NCBI GenBank assembly: GCA_045808425.1
Contig: JBJMFM010000146.1
Coordinates: 1-9,899, forward strand
Length of the DNA stretch: 9,899 bases
Reading direction: 5' to 3'
DNA from: JAFAQB01 sp045808425
GTDB taxonomy: Archaea; Thermoproteota; Nitrososphaeria; Nitrososphaerales; Nitrososphaeraceae
Shown piece after piece: positions 7,225 through 9,899 of the stretch. Position numbers and translations under genes: made by a program. Below the pieces are notes generated by a model, which worked only from the letters and a program-made list of their open reading frames with translations, made no database searches and had not been told where the DNA came from. Positions within the stretch are counted from its first letter, which is position 1, and every line of letters begins with the position of its first letter.

Positions 7225-7374
7225 ATGAAAAAAAAGCAACCTCCAATTTATGATGATCAAACTTTAGAAAATATGAAACGTTATTTCAAAATTGAAAGGC
7301 ACGATACATTGTTGAACTATATTAAGAAACATGGACTTGTTGTGGGTCACAAGGATGATGATAATAATACTTGA
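7225..7374 (+). CDS. Small hypothetical protein, 49 residues
   Basis: A short intact ORF, below the usual gene-finder cutoff. The protein starts MKKKQPPIYDDQTLENMKRY and continues with a charged, helix-compatible middle (IERHDTLLNYIKKHG, residues 23-37) and an acidic end (KDDDNNT). It has no membrane segment or cysteine. Support comes from three points: a TATA-like TATAATTA (7190-7197) at a leaderless distance, coding-like amino-acid composition, and overlap of its last 17 bases with the start of the next, membrane-protein reading frame (ATG 7358), a layout typical of translationally coupled pairs. Its partner is frame-broken, so the pair may no longer work. I do not recognise a family. Confidence is moderate because the ORF is short. 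Confidence 0.5.
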   Translation: MKKKQPPIYDDQTLENMKRYFKIERHDTLLNYIKKHGLVVGHKDDDNNT

Positions 7375-7573
7375 TACTACGATACCATTTTTTGTATTAG
7401 CATGGATAACAGTTAATAAGAATTGGAATACCTGAAGCTATCAATAATATTACATCTCTTACAACCTTAGCTGTTTGTTTTAGATTCTAATTGCATCTAT
7501 GATTTAAAAGAATTAGTTAGTTATATTAAGCGGTCCAGTATCATTGCTATTGCTTGCTATTGCTATTGAATAG
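7358..7573 (+). pseudogene. Frameshifted small membrane protein
   Basis: Four reading-frame pieces join into a coherent small membrane protein of about 70 residues. ATG 7358 gives MIIILDTTIPFFVLAWITVN, a membrane helix, and stops at 7433. One base further in phase, RIGIPEAINNITSLTTLAVC follows and stops near 7490. The next phase gives LDSNCIYDLKELVSYIKR. The next phase gives SGPVSLLLLAIAIE, a second clear helix, ending at TAG 7571-7573. Each step moves the frame the same way by one base, so three one-base changes (net three bases) separate it from an open gene. The first two steps lie near short A or T runs. It may be true decay or uncorrected indels. The start overlaps the 49-residue ORF, suggesting a former operon. 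The family is not recognised. The apparent TTGCTA repeats at 7541-7570 are explained by its Leu/Ala/Ile codons. Confidence 0.5.
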
Positions 7574-7709
7574 CCCAGTAGTTATTTCCATTTATTTTCG
7601 GTAGCATTTGGTTCACCATATATCATAACGCTCGACTCTCGTCGAAGATCTAATAGCCTATTCACTAAGTTGAAATACCTGTAAGTATAAGTATGATTAT
7701 CCATATAGA
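7574..7709. other. Promoter-bearing spacer before the acidic protein gene
   Basis: No ORF. A 5-bp stem (TCGAC 7632-7636, GTCGA 7641-7645, loop TCTC) lies mid-spacer. AGTATAAG at 7684-7691 is a possible TATA box, about 23 bases before the ATG at 7710. Confidence 0.3.
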
Positions 7710-7723
7710 ATGCTTATAAGCAT
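7710..7723. repeat. 14-bp perfect palindrome at the start codon
   Basis: ATGCTTATAAGCAT is its own reverse complement, and its first three bases are the start codon of the acidic protein. As DNA it could bind a dimeric regulator. As RNA it could make a 5-bp hairpin hiding the start. Its CTTATAAG core also resembles a TATA box. A palindrome this long can occur by chance about once in such a window. Confidence 0.35.
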
Positions 7724-8222
7724 AATATCAAGGGCAATAACGACTTCAAAAACTAATGTTCATGGCATTGAAGTATGCAGTAATAGCGGTGATGATGACA
7801 AGAACAGCAATGATAACAATGAAGATGAACCACCACCCAGCAGTAAAGGTAGCAGTAGAACCGGTGAAGAATACAATGAAAATAACAATGATAAACATGA
7901 ATTGCATAATAAATGTGAGAGTCTAGACGAGGGAACATTTGCATTCATGCATTGGATGAACTCAGAGAATAAGAAATCGATAACTTCTGATAATCCTATA
8001 GTCTTGCTGAAATTTGTTAATGATAAACATACAATACTGTATGATACAGATTTGCATTCTGAAGTAGATGTTCATATAAATGAAGGCGTTCCATATTGCA
8101 AATATTGCAAATTAGATGATTGCTCACATGTAGGTTTTGCTATATGTATAGAAGAATTGTATGGACATAGACGTGGAAGAGGGAAAGAAGAGACAATAGA
8201 TGATATTGTATCAGAGAATTAA
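7710..8222 (+). CDS. Acidic Asn-rich protein with C-terminal CxxC/CxH motif
   Basis: A 170-residue protein in two parts. Residues about 25-66 are low-complexity and acidic (GDDD, NSNDNNEDE, then Pro/Ser/Gly and Asn runs) and are probably disordered. Residues about 77-170 look folded. FAFMHWMNSENKKSI (78-92) leads to strands VLLKFVN and TILYDTDLHSEVDVHI, then VPYCKYCKLDDCSHVGFAIC (127-146), and a basic/acidic end (GHRRGRGKEE). C130, C133, C138 and H140 form a CxxC-x4-CxH pattern suited to one zinc ion, and the CxH half recalls SWIM-type fingers. C146 could be another ligand. I recall similar VPYC...CSHVGFAIC endings in Nitrososphaeria proteins of unknown function, but could not check this. The role may be nucleic-acid or protein binding; this is a guess. 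ATG 7710 is the only reasonable start. It begins a 14-bp palindrome and has no Shine-Dalgarno. The gene converges on the antiporter, 107 bases away. Confidence 0.8.
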   Translation: MLISIISRAITTSKTNVHGIEVCSNSGDDDKNSNDNNEDEPPPSSKGSSRTGEEYNENNNDKHELHNKCESLDEGTFAFMHWMNSENKKSITSDNPIVLLKFVNDKHTILYDTDLHSEVDVHINEGVPYCKYCKLDDCSHVGFAICIEELYGHRRGRGKEETIDDIVSEN

Positions 8223-8230
8223 GCAAGGAT

Positions 8231-8245
8231 TGATGATTATCATCA
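8231..8245. repeat. Small inverted repeat between convergent genes
   Basis: TGATGA (8231-8236) and TCATCA (8240-8245) flank a 3-base loop, nine bases after the stop of the acidic protein gene. It is possibly part of the transcript-end region shared with the facing antiporter gene. The stem is short and no T-tract follows, so it is weak. Confidence 0.2.
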
Positions 8246-8329
8246 CCATAAATGGTATAATACTACGCCTATAGTAGCCGAGTCACATAATACAAGTTTG
8301 TAGAGCAAATATTCTTGATACGACCAATC

Positions 8330-9616
8330 CTATTGTTGGTTATTCTTCTTCTTTTTTTGTTCTCCCTCTCTTTTGAAAAAGTTAGATAATCCAAGCCGCC
8401 ACCAGATTTTCTTATTATTGTTGTTACTAGGAAAAGAACCAAGAGCATCTGCAACCTTCCATCCTATCTTTACCATGTATGGTGTTATGAAAGTTGTAAC
8501 TATTGTCATTGATCCAACCATTGGCAGTATAAATGAACTTGTAACTCCAACATCAACTCCGCCTTTAGCAACTACCAAAGCAAGTTCCCCACCTGATGAT
8601 GATAGACCAAATCCTGTTCTCAGTGAAGTTCGCATACTGACGCCTTGCATCCTTGACGATAAGAACACTGTAAAGAATTTTGCTGCTATTGATACCAATA
8701 TCAATACTAAAGCAGGAACTATGAATATGGCAAGAAGACTAATATCCATTAATGCACCGACTGATACAAAGAATATAGCAGCAAACATATCTTTGATAGG
8801 AGTTGCTATGACCCTTGTTACTGAATGGACTTTTGATTCTGCTATCAATACTCCAGCAAAAAATGCACCTGTAGCAACAGATATTTTAATTTCATATGCT
8901 ATAAAAGAAAGGCCAAATGCAATTCCCAAGATGGTTACTATTAGCAAATCATGCTGATTTGTTCTTCCAACATAATTAACAAACCTTGGTATTGTTTTTG
9001 AACCTATTATTATGACACCTGCAATAAATGCTAATACAGTTCCAATAGACAATCCTAATTCTATGATTGATAAATGACCTGTAGATGATGCTGATTGTAA
9101 AATCGCTAACATAGATATTACAACTATGTCTTCAATCACAGCAACACCTAAAATTAGCTGCGATGCCTCTTCCTTTATCATATCCAACTCCTCTAAAATC
9201 TTCATGACAATTACTGTGCTTGTAACGGATATTGCTAATCCTAAAAATAGACTATCATATAGAGAATAGTGTAAAAACTGCTGGGCTATTACAATTCCGC
9301 TAACAAAAGTCCCTAATGCTTCAGTTAAAGCAATTACTAATGCTCTTCTACCAATGCTTCTAAGTTTTTCAATTGGAAACTCCATTCCTACAACAAAGAG
9401 CAATAGAATTATTCCAATCTCAGCGAACAGGTTGAGTATGTCCTGATTTATAAGTAAACTAAATGGTGGGGTATGTGGACCAATAATCATACCTGCAATT
9501 ATATATCCTATAACCATTGGTTGTTTTAACTTGTATGAAACTAACGCCATGACAGATGCAACAACCATGATGATAGTAAAGTCCTGTACTATCTGACCTA
9601 TTTCAATACCGACCAT
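8330..9616 (-). CDS. CPA2 (Kef-type) cation:proton antiporter
   Basis: A membrane antiporter of the monovalent cation:proton antiporter-2 family, exchanging Na+ or K+ for H+ and so serving pH, salt or potassium balance. About 12-13 hydrophobic helices span residues 12-385. Family hallmarks are YKLKQPMVIGYIIAGMIIGP (28-47), GIILLLFVVGMEFP (68-81), the broken-helix region AISVTSTVIV (128-137), and GVAVIEDIVVI (157-167) with E162-D163 at the ion-binding aspartate position. ATGAFFAGVLIAES (248-261), IFFVSVGALMD (281-291) and GFGLSSSGGELALVV (335-349) follow. The Glu-Asp pair replaces the Asp-Asp of electrogenic exchangers and occurs in part of the Kef/YbaL group. At 428 residues it ends in a polar, Asn/Lys-rich tail and lacks the RCK/TrkA domain of KefB and KefC, so any such regulator would be a separate protein. 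Ion choice cannot be read. ATG 9616 fits the family N-terminus. It has no Shine-Dalgarno, and a TATA-like run lies about 34 bases upstream. Confidence 0.93.
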   Translation of the reverse strand: MVGIEIGQIVQDFTIIMVVASVMALVSYKLKQPMVIGYIIAGMIIGPHTPPFSLLINQDILNLFAEIGIILLLFVVGMEFPIEKLRSIGRRALVIALTEALGTFVSGIVIAQQFLHYSLYDSLFLGLAISVTSTVIVMKILEELDMIKEEASQLILGVAVIEDIVVISMLAILQSASSTGHLSIIELGLSIGTVLAFIAGVIIIGSKTIPRFVNYVGRTNQHDLLIVTILGIAFGLSFIAYEIKISVATGAFFAGVLIAESKVHSVTRVIATPIKDMFAAIFFVSVGALMDISLLAIFIVPALVLILVSIAAKFFTVFLSSRMQGVSMRTSLRTGFGLSSSGGELALVVAKGGVDVGVTSSFILPMVGSMTIVTTFITPYMVKIGWKVADALGSFPSNNNNKKIWWRLGLSNFFKREGEQKKKKNNQQ

Positions 9617-9645
9617 AAAACGACAGATACTACGAACTAATACTA

Positions 9646-9655
9646 TTAATTAATT
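9646..9655 (-). promoter_or_regulatory. Candidate TATA region of the antiporter gene
   Basis: TTAATTAATT (inside a slightly longer A/T run) is centred about 34 bases before the ATG at 9616, giving a short or absent leader. Assigned by position; the composition is uninformative. Confidence 0.3.
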
Positions 9656-9662
9656 GAGTCAT

Positions 9663-9682
9663 TGTTATACTTGGTTATAACA
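9663..9682. repeat. 7-bp hairpin upstream of the antiporter
   Basis: TGTTATA (9663-9669) and TATAACA (9676-9682) pair perfectly around the loop CTTGGT. It sits 47-66 bases before the antiporter start, just upstream of the candidate TATA region, where an activator or repressor operator could lie. It could instead end a transcript arriving from the right. Confidence 0.35.
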
Positions 9683-9767
9683 GGAAGAAGTAAAAACATT
9701 TTGTCTACAGTAAAATGAATTGCAATACCTATACACCACAGATATTTAGTATATAGTGTAATCTAGC

Positions 9768-9844
9768 TAAACTAGACCGAATTGGTTTATTTACAATATA
9801 TCTATTGAAGTTGCATTAAACACTCAAAATACAAGTCTAGTTTA
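9768..9844. repeat. 10-bp inverted repeat with 57-base spacer
   Basis: TAAACTAGAC (9768-9777) is the exact reverse complement of GTCTAGTTTA (9835-9844). The DNA between has no ORF. The arrangement could be a paired binding site or a very small repeat-bounded element; no target-site duplication is evident. The rest of 9617-9899 is non-coding. Confidence 0.3.
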
Positions 9845-9899
9845 CCTAAGATAGCATGTTCAACTACAAGGATTATAGAATACTATTTTGTAGCTGTAA

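Noticed and set aside
7541..7570. Apparent TATTGC/TTGCTA tandem repeat
   Set aside because: Explained by the Leu-Leu-Leu-Leu-Ala-Ile-Ala-Ile codons of the broken membrane-protein gene; too short and irregular for a real array.
7753..7948. Two minus-strand ORFs rich in His/Cys/Tyr or Leu/Ser
   Set aside because: Reverse complements of the repetitive Asp/Asn/Ser codons of the acidic protein.
8373..8957. 194-codon plus-strand ORF
   Set aside because: It lies entirely opposite the antiporter, whose motifs are unmistakable; it is an antisense shadow.
1..9899. CRISPR array, transposase or phage genes
   Set aside because: No regularly spaced repeats and no recombinase or structural protein motifs in any frame read.

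Overview
The window looks like archaeal chromosome, most likely from an AT-rich soil ammonia-oxidising archaeon of the Nitrososphaeria (the Nitrosocosmicus/Nitrososphaera side). This is an inference. It rests on very AT-rich DNA, long spacers between single genes, AT-rich TATA-like boxes about 25-34 bases before several start codons with no ribosome binding site (a leaderless style), one clear Shine-Dalgarno (at 255-260), an ALG11-like glycosyltransferase, and an acidic CxxC/CxH protein of a kind I associate with this group. There is no rRNA, tRNA or housekeeping marker to confirm it.

Left part (1-5607): a surface-glycan block of four genes on alternating strands. These are a GT2 glycosyltransferase (+), an ALG11-like GT4 glycosyltransferase (-), a GT-B glycosyltransferase (+) and a NodU/CmcH-type O-carbamoyltransferase (-). 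Each gene appears to need its own promoter. Together they suggest assembly of a cell-surface glycan or exopolysaccharide with carbamoylated sugars.

Middle (5608-7709): a gene-poor stretch. It holds a broken Cys-containing small ORF on the minus strand (5662-5949), a four-helix membrane protein that may be GtrA-like (6386-6883), an intact 49-codon ORF (7225-7374), and, overlapping its end, a frameshifted small membrane-protein gene (7358-7573). The spacers on either side of the glycan block share several short direct repeats and a similar minus-strand peptide, so the block may be bounded by copies of one decayed sequence.

Right part (7710-9899): an acidic, Asn-rich protein with a C-terminal Cys/His metal-binding motif, whose start codon begins a perfect 14-bp palindrome. 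It converges on a CPA2/Kef-type cation:proton antiporter without a C-terminal RCK domain. The last 283 bases are non-coding and hold a 7-bp hairpin and a 10-bp inverted repeat.

The four glycan genes and the antiporter are conventional families. The most unusual material is the set of small frame-broken ORFs, the repeats flanking the glycan block, and the acidic CxxC/CxH protein. I see no CRISPR array, transposase, phage gene or recognisable new defence system.
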